Shown piece after piece: positions 7,878-14,537 of a stretch of 30,510 bases of DNA. Below the pieces are notes generated by a model that worked only from the letters and a program-made list of their open reading frames with translations, ran no database searches and was not told where the DNA came from. Position numbers and translations under genes: made by a program. Position 1 is the stretch's first letter. Each line of letters opens with the position of its first letter. This stretch comes from an uncultured Bacteroidales bacterium. Its GTDB lineage: Bacteria; Bacteroidota; Bacteroidia; Bacteroidales; UBA932. The stretch is from contig CAMOIZ010000003.1 of assembly GCA_946616385.1 (NCBI GenBank), positions 1 through 30,510 on the forward strand, given 5' to 3'.

Positions 7878-8918
7878 ATGGCCAAAGGAACAGTAAATAT
7901 CGCGCAACACTGCAACGACATCATCAGCGAGGTAAGAGCCGGTCGTTTCGCCCCGGTGTACCTGCTGATGGGCGATGAACCTTACTACCCGGAACTGGTT
8001 TGCCAGGCCATCATCGACAACTGCCTGCAGGACTACGAAAAGGACTTCAACGAAACCATCTGCTATGGTTCGGACGTAAGCGCATCGCAGATCGTTACGA
8101 CCGCCAGGCGCTTCCCGATGATGGCAGAGCGCCAGCTGGTAGTGGTGAAGGAAGCACAGCAGATGAAGGGTTTAGAGGATCTTGCGGTCTATTGCTCCGA
8201 GCCGCTGGATTCCACGGTGCTGGTGCTGCTGATGCACAAGGCTTCCGCCGACAAGCGCCGTTCCTTGTACAAGGCGGTGCAGAAAAACGGCGTCATAGTC
8301 GACTCTCCAGCCATAAGAGATTATGAGATAGCATCCTGGATTTCGTCGTACTACCGTTCGAAGGGGCTTGACATAGAGCCTCAGGCAGCCGCCCTGCTGG
8401 GAGAATCGGCGGGAACCGACCTTTCCGTGATTGCGGCTGAAACCGAGAAGCTTCTTCGCAATCTTCCCGAAGGGACGAAAGACGTGCGCGTCGAAGATAT
8501 CGAGAAAAACGTCGGTATCTCCCGCCAGTTCAGCATTTTCGAGCTCACCAGAGAGCTCTCCCTCAAGAATTCGGCCAAGGCCCTCAAGATAGCCACCCAT
8601 ATCGGCACCGCAGCGAAATTTGCCATGCCTATGGCGGTGAGCGCACTTTATACCCATTTCTACCGCATCCTCAAATACGAAGCTGCCCTGATGCGCAACC
8701 CGCACATGGGCCCGCAGGACAGGGCGGCGGTACTTGGAGTCAATCCTTTTTTCGTACGCGAATACGACACCGCGATACGCAACTACCCTGTTCCTTCGGC
8801 GATGAAGGTGATATCGATGCTCTGCGAATTCGATTATCTGGGCAAAGGCGGCGACGGTGCCGCCGTAGGGCCGGACCAACTTCTCATAGAACTTACAGCC
8901 AAGATACTGAATGCCTGA
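7878..8918 (+). CDS. holA: DNA polymerase III subunit delta
   Basis: This 346-residue protein is the delta subunit of the clamp loader, which opens the beta sliding clamp (DnaN) so it can be placed on DNA. The N-terminal part reads FAPVYLLMGDEPYYPEL (about 23-39), the typical start of the delta ATPase-like fold (a degenerate AAA+ domain without a Walker A), followed by RRFPMMAERQLVVVKEAQ. The C-terminal collar region contains FAMPMAVSALYTHF and the LLIELTAKIL end. Length fits the family (about 340). It opens a run of six tightly packed genes; its last 8 bases overlap the next start. The clamp itself is encoded at the other end of the window (29442 onward). Confidence 0.93.
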   Translation: MAKGTVNIAQHCNDIISEVRAGRFAPVYLLMGDEPYYPELVCQAIIDNCLQDYEKDFNETICYGSDVSASQIVTTARRFPMMAERQLVVVKEAQQMKGLEDLAVYCSEPLDSTVLVLLMHKASADKRRSLYKAVQKNGVIVDSPAIRDYEIASWISSYYRSKGLDIEPQAAALLGESAGTDLSVIAAETEKLLRNLPEGTKDVRVEDIEKNVGISRQFSIFELTRELSLKNSAKALKIATHIGTAAKFAMPMAVSALYTHFYRILKYEAALMRNPHMGPQDRAAVLGVNPFFVREYDTAIRNYPVPSAMKVISMLCEFDYLGKGGDGAAVGPDQLLIELTAKILNA

Positions 8919-9330
8919 AACTCCTTCCCGGATATACGACCCACTGCGCCGCAAGATGGTTGCCGACACCCCCGAAGAGAGGGTGCGGCAATGGTTCATA
9001 GGCCAGCTCGGCCAGATCGCGCAAGTGCCGGAATGGCTCATGATGAGCGAGGTCCAGATGACATTCGGGCAAAAAACATGGCGGGCCGACATCCTCGTCT
9101 ATTCAAGGGATGCGAAACCGCTCGCCGTCGTCGAATGCAAGCGTCCGGACGTTAAAATAGACGCCGCCGTCGCAGAACAGGCATTGAGGTATCATGCAGT
9201 ACAGAACGTGAAGTTCATTTTCCTCACGAACGGAACTTCCACTTATATCTACAGGAAAGAAGATGCGGGATTCACGCCCCTCGGACACTTTCCGACTTAT
9301 CAGGAGATGAATACAGAATGTCCACTATAA
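8911..9330 (+). CDS. Stand-alone HsdR_N-type PD-(D/E)XK nuclease domain protein
   Basis: A 139-residue protein that resembles only the N-terminal nuclease domain of type I restriction subunit R (HSDR_N family). The nuclease core is intact: Glu47 in MSEVQM, Asp60 in WRADILVY, Glu75 and Lys77 in VECKRP, and Gln90 in AEQALRYH. No helicase or other restriction domains follow, and no HsdM or HsdS genes are nearby, so this is not a restriction system. The gene overlaps holA by 8 bases and the downstream CCA-enzyme gene by 13 bases, which suggests co-translation and a role in replication, repair or RNA processing. That role is inference; what is seen is the fold motif and the context. Such orphan genes beside holA seem to be a Bacteroidota trait from memory. 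Confidence 0.85.
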   Translation: MPETPSRIYDPLRRKMVADTPEERVRQWFIGQLGQIAQVPEWLMMSEVQMTFGQKTWRADILVYSRDAKPLAVVECKRPDVKIDAAVAEQALRYHAVQNVKFIFLTNGTSTYIYRKEDAGFTPLGHFPTYQEMNTECPL

Positions 9331-10748
9331 CATCACAATACGTCAGCAAAGAGATTTTCGGCATAGTGAGCGACGTTGCCAGAGAGCGCGGCGTGAGGGC
9401 CTTCGCCATAGGAGGCTATGTACGCGACTGTTTTCTTGGCAGACCGTGCAACGATATCGACATAGTGGTCGAAGGAAGCGGCATCGATTTCGCACGGGCG
9501 GTCGGAGAGAAAACCGGCGCATACGTGTCGTATTTCAAGAACTTCGGCACAGCCATGCTGCACTTCAAGGGCGATGAAATCGAGTTTGTGGGAGCCAGGA
9601 AAGAATCTTACAGACGCGAATCGCGGAAGCCTATCGTAGAGAACGGAACCCTTAAGGACGACCAGCTGCGACGCGACTTCACAATCAACGCCATGGCTTT
9701 CTCGCTCCAGCAGGAAGACTTCGGAGCGCTTGTAGATCCCTTCGGAGGCATACGGGACCTCGCAGCCGGCATCATCCGCACTCCTCTCGACCCCGACACC
9801 ACTTACTCCGACGATCCTCTCAGGATGCTGCGCGCCGTGCGTTTTGCGACCAAGCTCAGCACTCCCGAGCAAAAGTTCAGCATTGTACCGGAATCGATGG
9901 AATCCATGCGCCGCATGGCAGGCCGGCTGAGTATCCTGTCCAGGGAAAGGATAGCCGAAGAGCTCAACAAAATGCTGTTGTGCCCAAAGCCGTCCATGGC
10001 TTTCGAACTGATGGATGAGGCAGGACTCCTGCAATACATCCTTCCGGAAATACATGCGCTTAAAGGTGTCGAAACGATTGACGGACGCGGGCACAAAGAC
10101 ATCTTTGCTCACACGCTTGCAGTGCTCGACAACGTAGCTGCAGTCTCCGACAATCTGTGGCTTCGCTGGGCGGCGCTCCTTCACGACATAGGAAAAGCAA
10201 GCGTCAAGCGCTATGACCCTGCCATTGGCTGGACCTTCCACGGCCATGATGTAGTAGGCTCCAAGATGGTGCCCCGCATTTTCAACACCCTCAAACTGCC
10301 CCTCGACGACAAGCTCAAATACGTAAAGAAACTCGTCTGGCTTCACATGCGCCCCATAGCGCTGGTCGACGACGAGGTTACCGATTCAGCGGTCCGCAGA
10401 CTCCTTTTCGACGCCGGAGACGACATCGACGACCTCATGACACTCTGCAACGCGGACATCACTTCAAAGAATCCCGTCAAGGTGGCCCGCATACGTTCGA
10501 ATTTCGAGCTGGTAAAGCAAAAGCTCGTGGAGGTCGAAGAGAAGGATGCCATCCGCAATTTCAAGAACCCCATCACCGGAGATTACATAATGGAAGTCTA
10601 TGGAATTGAACCTTGCAACACCATCGGGCAGATCAAGGAGGCCGTAAAAGAAGCCATCCTGGATGGCGAGATAGGGAACAATTTCGAAGAAGCCGATTCC
10701 CTAATGCGAAAGAAAGCCGCCGAATTCGGACTCGTGCCGTGCAAATAG
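9318..10748 (+). CDS. cca: CCA tRNA nucleotidyltransferase / poly(A) polymerase family, with HD domain
   Basis: A 476-residue class II nucleotidyltransferase that would add or repair the CCA end of tRNAs. Near the N-terminus GGYVRDCFLGR and NDIDIV (Asp46, Asp48) form the catalytic metal site, and RRDFTINAM (about 118-126) binds the sugar. The central part recognises nucleotides (YSDDPLRMLRAVRFA). A metal-dependent HD phosphohydrolase domain follows (His289-Asp290 in LLHDIGK), as in the E. coli type enzyme. Of the three tRNA genes in this window, Ser and Val lack encoded CCA and depend on this activity. Its start overlaps the nuclease gene and its stop overlaps the recombinase gene start. An alternative would be a poly(A) polymerase, but the HD domain favours the CCA enzyme. 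Confidence 0.92.
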   Translation: MSTITSQYVSKEIFGIVSDVARERGVRAFAIGGYVRDCFLGRPCNDIDIVVEGSGIDFARAVGEKTGAYVSYFKNFGTAMLHFKGDEIEFVGARKESYRRESRKPIVENGTLKDDQLRRDFTINAMAFSLQQEDFGALVDPFGGIRDLAAGIIRTPLDPDTTYSDDPLRMLRAVRFATKLSTPEQKFSIVPESMESMRRMAGRLSILSRERIAEELNKMLLCPKPSMAFELMDEAGLLQYILPEIHALKGVETIDGRGHKDIFAHTLAVLDNVAAVSDNLWLRWAALLHDIGKASVKRYDPAIGWTFHGHDVVGSKMVPRIFNTLKLPLDDKLKYVKKLVWLHMRPIALVDDEVTDSAVRRLLFDAGDDIDDLMTLCNADITSKNPVKVARIRSNFELVKQKLVEVEEKDAIRNFKNPITGDYIMEVYGIEPCNTIGQIKEAVKEAILDGEIGNNFEEADSLMRKKAAEFGLVPCK

Positions 10749-11704
10749 AGGAATACATAACATACATAAGAGGTGTGAGGAGATATTCTCCCCGCACGAT
10801 TGAGATTTACCGCAAGATACTCGAGGAGTTCGGGTCCTTTTCCGACGGAAACCTTACGCCCAACGGGATCCGCAACTACGAAGTGCACCTGCTCGACGAG
10901 AAAGGCGAAAGCGCCCGCACGGCAGGGCTGCATTTGAGTGTTATCAGCGGCTACTGCAAATTCCTCATGAAGAAAGGCGAACTCGCGGCGAACCCCGTCA
11001 GGCTCGTGCACCGTCCCAAAGAGGAAAAAAGGCTTCCGGTATTCTACCGCGAAGACGCCATGCGGGAGTATCTGCAAAACACAGAATGCAATGCCGACAG
11101 AGAGGCTCTGGAATTCCTGCTTTCGCTTCCCCAGGATGACGCTACCGCAAGGGAATTGTATGAGAGACGGCTCCGCAGATTGATTGTCTCTGCCCTTTAC
11201 AATACCGGCATGCGACGCAGCGAACTCATATCGCTCGACATCTCTTCTCTGGATCGTGTCCGAAAGGTGCTTTCCGTACGTGGAAAAGGCGACAAGATGC
11301 GCGAAATTCCAATAGTCGGCACGCTATATGCAGAAATTTTACTATATTTGGAAGCAGCCGAATATATGCTGGAGAGTCCGGCAGGGGCAGATACTCCCCT
11401 GCTTCGCACTCTGAAGGGAGCAAGACTGTATCCTGTCTTTGTCGACAGGGCCGTAAAAGAAGAACTCGGGAGTTCCGAAGGCTTTACAGGAAGGAAGTCG
11501 CCGCATGTGCTCAGGCACACGATCGCAAGCGAACTTCTCGACAGAGGAACGGACCTTAATTCCATAAAGGAACTACTCGGGCACTCTTCCCTGGCAGCAA
11601 CTCAGGTCTACACCCACAACACTATAGAAAGGCTGAAAAAAGTTTATAACAGCGCCCACCCAAGGGCCAATAAAAACGGAGGTAAAAATGGAGATCAAGA
11701 TTAA
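10739..11704 (+). CDS. Tyrosine recombinase, XerC-like
   Basis: A 321-residue site-specific recombinase if translation starts at GTG 10739, which overlaps the CCA-enzyme stop by 10 bases; upstream in-frame starts lie deep in that gene. An N-terminal SAM-like core-binding domain (about 1-95) is followed by the catalytic domain with all active-site residues: Arg159 (TGMRRSEL), Lys183 (RGKGDK), His256 and Arg259 (SPHVLRH), His282 (LGHSS) and nucleophile Tyr291 (QVYTH). Length and lack of a long N-terminal extension fit chromosome-dimer recombinases of the XerC/XerD type rather than mobile-element integrases. No attachment-site duplications or mobility genes are nearby. It lies directly ahead of hpf, overlapping it by 17 bases. 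Whether it is the XerC partner of a dimer-resolving pair cannot be proved from sequence. Confidence 0.88.
   Translation: MQIEEYITYIRGVRRYSPRTIEIYRKILEEFGSFSDGNLTPNGIRNYEVHLLDEKGESARTAGLHLSVISGYCKFLMKKGELAANPVRLVHRPKEEKRLPVFYREDAMREYLQNTECNADREALEFLLSLPQDDATARELYERRLRRLIVSALYNTGMRRSELISLDISSLDRVRKVLSVRGKGDKMREIPIVGTLYAEILLYLEAAEYMLESPAGADTPLLRTLKGARLYPVFVDRAVKEELGSSEGFTGRKSPHVLRHTIASELLDRGTDLNSIKELLGHSSLAATQVYTHNTIERLKKVYNSAHPRANKNGGKNGDQD
11678..11682 (+). promoter_or_regulatory. Shine-Dalgarno-like site before hpf
   Basis: GGAGG lies five bases before the hpf ATG, inside the 3' end of the recombinase gene. Bacteroidota genes, including most in this window, lack such a site, so this one may give hpf its own strong initiation inside a packed operon. 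Confidence 0.5.
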
Positions 11705-11984
11705 GACTCTCAAATTCGACGCCGACCAGAAGCTGGTTGAATATGTCGAGAAAAAAGTTTCCAAGTTGGACAAGTTCTTCAAAGGAGCTGCCGACACGGC
11801 CGAAGTGACTTTGTCGCTACTCTCCGAACCCGACAACAAGCAGGCAAAGATCCAGATGCACGTGCCTGGGGAAGACCTCATCATCGAAAGGAATTCACAT
11901 AGTTTCGAGCAGGCCATCACCGACTGCGTCGATGCCATGAAAGAGAAGCTCACACGCAAAAAAGAAAAAACATACGATATCTGA
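11688..11984 (+). CDS. hpf: Ribosome hibernation promoting factor, short form
   Basis: A 98-residue protein of the HPF/YfiA (RaiA) family. It binds the small ribosomal subunit in stationary phase and keeps idle ribosomes in an inactive state. The beta-alpha-beta-beta-beta-alpha pattern is readable: MEIKIKTLKFDADQ, the helix LVEYVEKKVSKLDKFF, strands EVTLSLL and QAKIQMHVP, and the final helix FEQAITDCVDAMKEKL followed by a basic tail. There is no C-terminal dimerisation domain, so it is the short form. It has a GGAGG five bases upstream of ATG. A lipoprotein gene follows two bases after its stop. Confidence 0.93.
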   Translation: MEIKIKTLKFDADQKLVEYVEKKVSKLDKFFKGAADTAEVTLSLLSEPDNKQAKIQMHVPGEDLIIERNSHSFEQAITDCVDAMKEKLTRKKEKTYDI

Positions 11985-11986
11985 AA

Positions 11987-12931
11987 ATGAAAAAATTTGC
12001 TCTTGCAGCAGCGGCCCTTGCCCTGCTTGTATTTGCTGCTTCTTCCTGCAAAAAGGACAAGCAGCCTAAAGAAAACACGACTCCCGTAATCGCGTGGGAA
12101 AACAACAGCAATTTCGCCGCATGCGAAATCACCGACAAGATGGATGCCAGCGTCAGCCTGACTGCCAAGGAAGGTATCCAGGAAATGGTCATCTCGTTCA
12201 CGAAGCTTCCCCTCACCCTGGTAGGTGTGGTGAACCAGCATATAGACGGCAGGAGCTTCCCCCAGAATCTTGCCTCGTCGTCCAACAATTACCTTGCTAC
12301 GCTCGACCTTGTGAACGACAGTTCCGTGTCCGAATACATAAAAGGGCTAAATATGATAGTGCCGTCCACCATCAAAGGTTCCACCGCCTGCACGATTAAC
12401 TTCAAGAGTCTGATAATCAACTTGATGAACAATCAGATACTTGAGAATGACGCCAATATCAGCTTTACCCTGAGCGTTGTAGACAAAGCCGACCAGAAGG
12501 CCAGCAAGAATCTCACGTTCCACTACACTACGGGGCCTTACATCACCGTCAAGAACTATGCTTTTGCAGCTTCTGTTCCGGGCAAGATCGAAAAGGCATC
12601 CATTACAGTCAATTCCGGTTCCCAGACGCTCATCAACAAGCTTAAGGGCAGCGTGTTTGACGGAGTACCCGTAAACAACGGCGTGATGCTCGACCTCATC
12701 GACAACTCGACCGCAGCCGGCAAACTTGCCTCCTACGGACTCACCACCGGTGCCAAGCTCAAGGGGCAGACCAAGGCTGCCCTGGATCTTGACGAATTCA
12801 TCAAGCTTGCGGTCAAAGATGACATCGCTACCGACAAGAGCTACGGAACACATGTTTTCACTCTCACAATCGAGGACGCAAATGGAAAAACCTCAAGCGA
12901 GAGTCTGGAATATGTGTATCAACAGCAGTAA
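11987..12931 (+). CDS. Lipoprotein of unknown function
   Basis: A 314-residue protein with a lipoprotein signal (MKKFALAAAALALLVFAASSC; Cys21) followed by a charged KKDKQPKE linker typical of surface or outer-membrane lipoproteins in Bacteroidota. The mature part shows two or three repeated beta-sandwich-like segments (for example ISFTLSVVDKADQ and VFTLTIEDANGKTSS), suggestive of immunoglobulin-like folds. I recognise no named family or catalytic residues. It starts two bases after the hpf stop, so it is probably co-transcribed with the replication and tRNA-processing genes upstream, an odd position for a surface protein. Confidence 0.75.
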   Translation: MKKFALAAAALALLVFAASSCKKDKQPKENTTPVIAWENNSNFAACEITDKMDASVSLTAKEGIQEMVISFTKLPLTLVGVVNQHIDGRSFPQNLASSSNNYLATLDLVNDSSVSEYIKGLNMIVPSTIKGSTACTINFKSLIINLMNNQILENDANISFTLSVVDKADQKASKNLTFHYTTGPYITVKNYAFAASVPGKIEKASITVNSGSQTLINKLKGSVFDGVPVNNGVMLDLIDNSTAAGKLASYGLTTGAKLKGQTKAALDLDEFIKLAVKDDIATDKSYGTHVFTLTIEDANGKTSSESLEYVYQQQ

Positions 12932-12968
12932 AAGAATCAGGGACTGCATTGTATTTCATTTTTTTTAG

Positions 12969-12976
12969 TATATTTG
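12969..12976 (+). promoter_or_regulatory. -7 promoter box of tRNA-Ser
   Basis: TATATTTG matches TAnnTTTG exactly, 11 bases before the tRNA. A TTG at 12949-12951 is placed 17 bases upstream as a -33 element. Confidence 0.7.
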
Positions 12977-12987
12977 CAGTCCCAAAA

Positions 12988-13075
12988 GGAAAGATGCTCG
13001 AGTGGCTGAAGAGGCGCGTCTGGAAAGCGCGTGGCCGCCCAAAGCGGCTCCAGGGTTCGAATCCCTGTCTTTCCG
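12988..13075 (+). tRNA. tRNA-Ser, anticodon GGA
   Basis: An 88-base class II tRNA. Acceptor GGAAAGA/TCTTTCC pairs fully, the anticodon arm CGCGT/GCGCG carries loop CTGGAAA (anticodon GGA), a long variable arm (GGCCGCCCAAAGCGGCTC) is present as expected for serine, and the T arm reads CAGGG TTCGAAT CCCTG. The discriminator is G, the serine identity base. CCA is not encoded. A promoter and a terminator flank it closely, so it is a single-gene unit. Confidence 0.96.
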
Positions 13076-13091
13076 CTCAAAAATACCAATC

Positions 13092-13125
13092 AGACGCCGT
13101 ACGAAAGTGCGGCGTCTATTTTGTT
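13092..13125 (+). terminator. Rho-independent terminator after tRNA-Ser
   Basis: An 11-bp stem (AGACGCCGTAC with GTGCGGCGTCT, one G-U pair) closes a GAAA tetraloop at 13092-13117 and is followed by ATTTTGTTT. The TTTTG of the T-tract also sits at the right distance to be the -33 element of the next promoter (13142). Confidence 0.85.
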
Positions 13126-13141
13126 TCTCAAAATAATAATA

Positions 13142-13149
13142 TATATTTG
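13142..13149 (+). promoter_or_regulatory. -7 promoter box of the small calcium-loop protein gene
   Basis: TATATTTG matches TAnnTTTG. TTTTG at 13119-13123 lies 18 bases upstream as a likely -33 element. The ATG is at 13171, leaving a leader of about 15 bases. Confidence 0.65.
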
Positions 13150-13170
13150 TGTGAACAAAATAATACTATT

Positions 13171-13632
13171 ATGGCATCACTCAGCGACCTCATTGCCCAG
13201 CAGGTAAAATCTGCCGCAGGCGGAATTGAAATCCCTTCCAACGTTAAGAACCAGGTGCTTGGAGGCCTATCCGATTCTATCCTCGGAAGCCTTACCCAGA
13301 CTGCAACGAAAGCAGGTGGCGTCGACATCGTCAAAAACCTCCTTACCGGGAAAGCAGATGTCGCGTCGAGCCCTGTAACGGCCCTTGCAGGAAATCTTTT
13401 CAGCAAGAACGTCCTTAGCAAGCTGTCGCTGGGCAGCGCTCTCGGCTCTTCCCTCTCAGGACTGATTCCCGGTGTTCTCGGGAAGCTTTCAGGCTTCCTC
13501 AAGGATCAGGACGGTGACGGCGATGTAGACATCAACGACATTATCGTTTCCCTTACAGGCAAGAAGTCCGGCGGTTCTTCACTGCTCGGTGCCGCAACAA
13601 GTATTCTCGGAGGTTTCCTCAAAAAAAAATAA
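13171..13632 (+). CDS. Small protein with a dockerin-like calcium-binding loop
   Basis: A 153-residue protein, rich in Gly, Ser and Leu, without a signal peptide or lipobox. Most of it is short amphipathic helices (for example VLSKLSLGSALGSSLSGLIPG), vaguely like DUF937/YidB-type proteins. Residues 112-125 read DQDGDGDVDINDII: Asp at loop positions 1, 3, 5, 9 and 12 fit the calcium-binding loop of dockerin or EF-hand repeats. Only one loop is present, whereas a dockerin has two. Function is unknown and secretion is not indicated. Its start at 13171 follows its own promoter; its stop overlaps the next start (TAATG), so it is coupled to the glycosyltransferase gene. Confidence 0.75.
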   Translation: MASLSDLIAQQVKSAAGGIEIPSNVKNQVLGGLSDSILGSLTQTATKAGGVDIVKNLLTGKADVASSPVTALAGNLFSKNVLSKLSLGSALGSSLSGLIPGVLGKLSGFLKDQDGDGDVDINDIIVSLTGKKSGGSSLLGAATSILGGFLKKK

Positions 13633-14354
13633 TGAAGAAGAAACTAGTCATTATCCCTACATATAATGAGATCGAGAACGTCCGGAACATCATCCGCGCC
13701 GTTCTCGGTCTTGAAGGTTCGTATGATATCCTAATCATAGACGACGGCTCGCCTGATGGTACGGCTGCTGCCGTCAAGGAGCTGATCCCGGAATCGGAGG
13801 GGCGGCTGTTCATAGTGGAGCGCAGCGGCAAACTCGGACTTGGAACCGCATACATAGCAGGTTTCCGCTGGGCATTGGAAAGGGATTACGACTATGTCTT
13901 TGAGATGGATGCAGACTTTTCCCACGATCCCGCGGACGTCCCCCGTCTGCTTGCAGCGTGCGAAGATGGCGCCGACATGTCGGTTGGCTCCCGCTATTGC
14001 AATGGCGTCAGCGTGGTAAACTGGCCGCTCGGCAGAATCCTGATGTCGTACTGCGCATCAATTTTCGTACGAAAGACCTTGCGCGTCAAGATCTTCGACA
14101 GCACCGCAGGTTTCGTCTGCTACAGCCGGAAAGTTCTTGAAACTATCGATTTCGACAAGGTGGAGATGAAGGGCTATGGTTTCCAGATAGAAATGAAATA
14201 TACAGCAGTGAAGCTCGGATTCAAACTTGCTGAAGTGCCCGTGATATTCATCAATCGCAAAGAGGGAACCTCAAAAATGTCCAGCGGTATCTTCGGCGAA
14301 GCATTCTGGGGTGTTATCCGTCTGCGCTTCCGCAAAATAGTGGCGAAAGTTTGA
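13632..14354 (+). CDS. Polyprenol-phosphate mannosyltransferase-like GT2 enzyme
   Basis: A 240-residue family 2 glycosyltransferase close to dolichol-phosphate mannose synthases. It would move a sugar from a nucleotide donor to a polyprenyl phosphate at the inner face of the membrane, making a donor for glycan or protein glycosylation outside. Motifs: IIPTYNEIENV (8-18), IIDDGSPDGT (35-44), GLGTAYIAGFRWAL (69-82), and the metal site EMDADFSHDP (Asp93, Asp95). It lacks C-terminal transmembrane segments, like the soluble bacterial form. The exact sugar cannot be told. It is coupled to the preceding calcium-loop gene through a TAATG overlap. Confidence 0.9.
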   Translation: MKKKLVIIPTYNEIENVRNIIRAVLGLEGSYDILIIDDGSPDGTAAAVKELIPESEGRLFIVERSGKLGLGTAYIAGFRWALERDYDYVFEMDADFSHDPADVPRLLAACEDGADMSVGSRYCNGVSVVNWPLGRILMSYCASIFVRKTLRVKIFDSTAGFVCYSRKVLETIDFDKVEMKGYGFQIEMKYTAVKLGFKLAEVPVIFINRKEGTSKMSSGIFGEAFWGVIRLRFRKIVAKV

Positions 14355-14384
14355 TTTTTATTTTGGCAGTTCGGATTTTTACCT

Positions 14385-14392
14385 TATCTTTG
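14385..14392 (+). promoter_or_regulatory. -7 promoter box of tRNA-Val
   Basis: TATCTTTG matches TAnnTTTG exactly. TTTTG at 14361-14365 lies 19 bases upstream as a good -33 element, and the tRNA starts 11 bases downstream. It is the clearest promoter in the window. Confidence 0.8.
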
Positions 14393-14403
14393 CACCCGCT
14401 TTC

Positions 14404-14478
14404 GGGAGTTTAGCTCAGTTGGTTTAGAGCATCTGCCTTACAAGCAGAGGGTCGGCGGTTCGACTCCGTCAACTCCCA
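14404..14478 (+). tRNA. tRNA-Val, anticodon TAC
   Basis: A 75-base tRNA: acceptor GGGAGTT/AACTCCC, D arm GCTC/GAGC, anticodon arm TCTGC/GCAGA with loop CTTACAA (anticodon TAC), and T arm CGGCG TTCGACT CCGTC with wobble at one end. The discriminator is A and CCA is not encoded. Confidence 0.95.
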
Positions 14479-14480
14479 CA

Positions 14481-14516
14481 AAAAAGAATGCGGCCTTCAA
14501 GGCCGCATTCTTTTTT
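14481..14516. terminator. Bidirectional terminator between tRNA-Val and glpF
   Basis: A perfect 15-bp inverted repeat (14481-14495 with 14501-14515) with loop TTCAA is flanked by A6 on the left and T6 on the right. It can end the tRNA-Val transcript on the plus strand and the glpK-glpF transcript on the minus strand. Confidence 0.9.
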
Positions 14517-14537
14517 AATTTGACCAAGGTCAAATAT

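Noticed and set aside
8911..9330. Remnant of a type I restriction system
   Set aside because: The domain is complete with its catalytic residues, and no hsdM, hsdS or helicase remains lie nearby.
9333..10346. Long open frame (337 codons) antisense to the CCA-enzyme gene
   Set aside because: The plus-strand frame carries clear family motifs; the antisense product shows no domain, signal or promoter and is a codon-bias shadow.
10739..11704. Recombinase as integrase of a mobile element
   Set aside because: No att-like repeats, no tRNA target beside it, no mobility genes, and it overlaps housekeeping genes on both sides.
12949..13632. Longer version of the small calcium-loop protein reading through the tRNA-Ser gene
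   Set aside because: The upstream part is tRNA-Ser, its terminator and the promoter; ATG 13171 is the sensible start.
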